From contig DFGF01000093.1 in the NCBI GenBank assembly GCA_002371715.1, forward strand, positions 21,044 to 27,276: DNA of 6,233 nt, read 5' to 3'. Made by a program: the position numbers and the translations under genes. Origin of the DNA: Prevotella sp. UBA3757 (lineage in GTDB: Bacteria; Bacteroidota; Bacteroidia; Bacteroidales; Bacteroidaceae). Shown one piece after another: positions 5,428 through 6,233 of this stretch; the first letter of the stretch is position 1; each line of letters begins with the position of its first letter. A model generated the notes under the pieces. It saw nothing but the letters and a program-made list of their open reading frames with translations, did not search any database and was not told the DNA's origin.

Positions 5428-6233
5428 ATGAATCATGGAAAAGTTGACGTCCTGCTTGGACTACAGTGGGGCGATGAAGGTAAAGGTAAGGTGGTCGATG
5501 TATTGACCCCCCAGTATGATGTGATAGCCCGTTTTCAGGGTGGTCCCAATGCCGGCCATACGCTGGAATTTGAAGGACAGAAGTACGTGTTACGTAGCAT
5601 TCCGTCGGGCATCTTTCAGGGTGGCAAGGTGAACATTATTGGTAACGGCGTGGTCTTGGCTCCCGACTTGTTTATGGACGAGGCCAAGGCGCTGGAGGCC
5701 AGCGGTCACGAACTGAAGGAGCGCCTGCACATCTCTAAGAAGGCACACCTCATCATGCCTACCCACCGCGTGCTGGATGCCGCCTACGAGGCTCAGAAGG
5801 GTAAGAACAAGGTTGGCACCACGGGCAAGGGCATCGGTCCGACTTACACAGATAAAGTATCGCGTAACGGTTTGCGCGTAGGCGACATCCTGGATGGTTT
5901 CGAGGAGAAGTATGCTGCCCACAAGGCGCGCCATGAGGCCATCCTGAAATCACTTAACTTCGACTACGATATTGCTGAGGTCGAGAAGAAATGGCTGGAG
6001 GGCATCGAGTATCTGCGCCAGTTCCATCTGGTGGACTCAGAGCACGAAATCAACCAGGTGCTGCGTTCTGGCAAGAGCATTCTCTGTGAGGGTGCCCAGG
6101 GCACGATGCTCGATGTCGACTTTGGCTCGTATCCCTTTGTGACCTCTTCCAACACCATCTGCGCCGGTGCCTGCACAGGACTGGGCATTGGTCCCAACAA
6201 GATTGGTGAGGTCTATGGCATCATGAAGGCCTA
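5428..6233 (+). CDS. purA: Adenylosuccinate synthetase, N-terminal 268 residues (C-terminus beyond window)
   Basis: Cytosolic enzyme joining IMP and aspartate with GTP hydrolysis to make adenylosuccinate, the first committed step to AMP. The frame is open from the ATG at 5428 to the window edge, giving 268 codons of a family usually near 420-430. Signature residues seen: QWGDEGKGK at 13-21 with catalytic Asp16; GGPNAGHTL at 38-46 with catalytic His44; GNG at 72-74; GTTGKGIGPTYTDK at 130-143, the IMP-binding loop; Arg146; EGAQGTMLDVDFGSYPFVTS at 221-240 followed by SNT; and the GLGIGP loop at 251-256. GGPNAGHT replaces the GGHNAGHT seen in many bacteria, with the catalytic His kept. No promoter or Shine-Dalgarno sequence is visible in the 12-base gap after the Fur-family gene, so expression is likely from the promoter at 4873-4903. 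Identification is very secure. Confidence 0.97.
   Translation, partial: MNHGKVDVLLGLQWGDEGKGKVVDVLTPQYDVIARFQGGPNAGHTLEFEGQKYVLRSIPSGIFQGGKVNIIGNGVVLAPDLFMDEAKALEASGHELKERLHISKKAHLIMPTHRVLDAAYEAQKGKNKVGTTGKGIGPTYTDKVSRNGLRVGDILDGFEEKYAAHKARHEAILKSLNFDYDIAEVEKKWLEGIEYLRQFHLVDSEHEINQVLRSGKSILCEGAQGTMLDVDFGSYPFVTSSNTICAGACTGLGIGPNKIGEVYGIMKA

Noticed and set aside
1..6233. Mobile element, CRISPR array, tRNA or phage genes
   Set aside because: I saw no transposase or integrase protein, no regularly spaced repeats, no tRNA-like cloverleaf and no terminal repeats; the genes are core metabolic and regulatory ones.

Overview
The window looks like a chromosomal segment from a Bacteroidales bacterium, probably Prevotellaceae-like. 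The signs are Bacteroidetes-type promoters (TTTG at -33, TAnnTTTG at -7) in very AT-rich intergenic DNA, starts without a clear Shine-Dalgarno sequence, a transketolase with the SDGG variant of the thiamine-diphosphate motif, and a bacterial M49 peptidase with HECLGH and EEARAD motifs. The genus is inferred from protein resemblance recalled from memory; no search was run.

Layout. Bases 1-1372 hold the N-terminal two thirds of a transketolase on the minus strand, cut by the window edge. A 269-base AT-rich divergent promoter region (1373-1641) separates it from a plus-strand run of three genes: a stand-alone AraC-type DNA-binding protein (1642-2094), a cytosolic dipeptidyl peptidase III (2110-4086) and a small ARM/HEAT-repeat AlkD-like protein (4133-4780). 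Spacings of 15 and 46 bases suggest one operon. A second AT-rich gap (4781-4935) carries the best promoter in the window and drives a Fur-family regulator (4936-5415). Twelve bases further on comes adenylosuccinate synthetase purA (5428 onward), cut by the right edge.

How the genes work together. Transketolase (pentose phosphates), PurA (AMP synthesis) and DPP III (peptide turnover) are core metabolism, and nothing here looks like a mobile element, phage or defence island. The most interesting point is the DPP III / AlkD-like pair. Porphyromonas gingivalis is known to make these two domains as one polypeptide. Here they are separate reading frames that differ by a single +1 shift exactly at the DPP III stop codon. 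This could be a natural gene split, an indel, or recoding. The AlkD-like part appears to lack the glycosylase catalytic residues, so a role as a partner of the peptidase is more likely than DNA repair. Other points are a perfect palindrome inside the AraC-gene promoter region, phased repeats upstream of fur, and the Fur-purA linkage.
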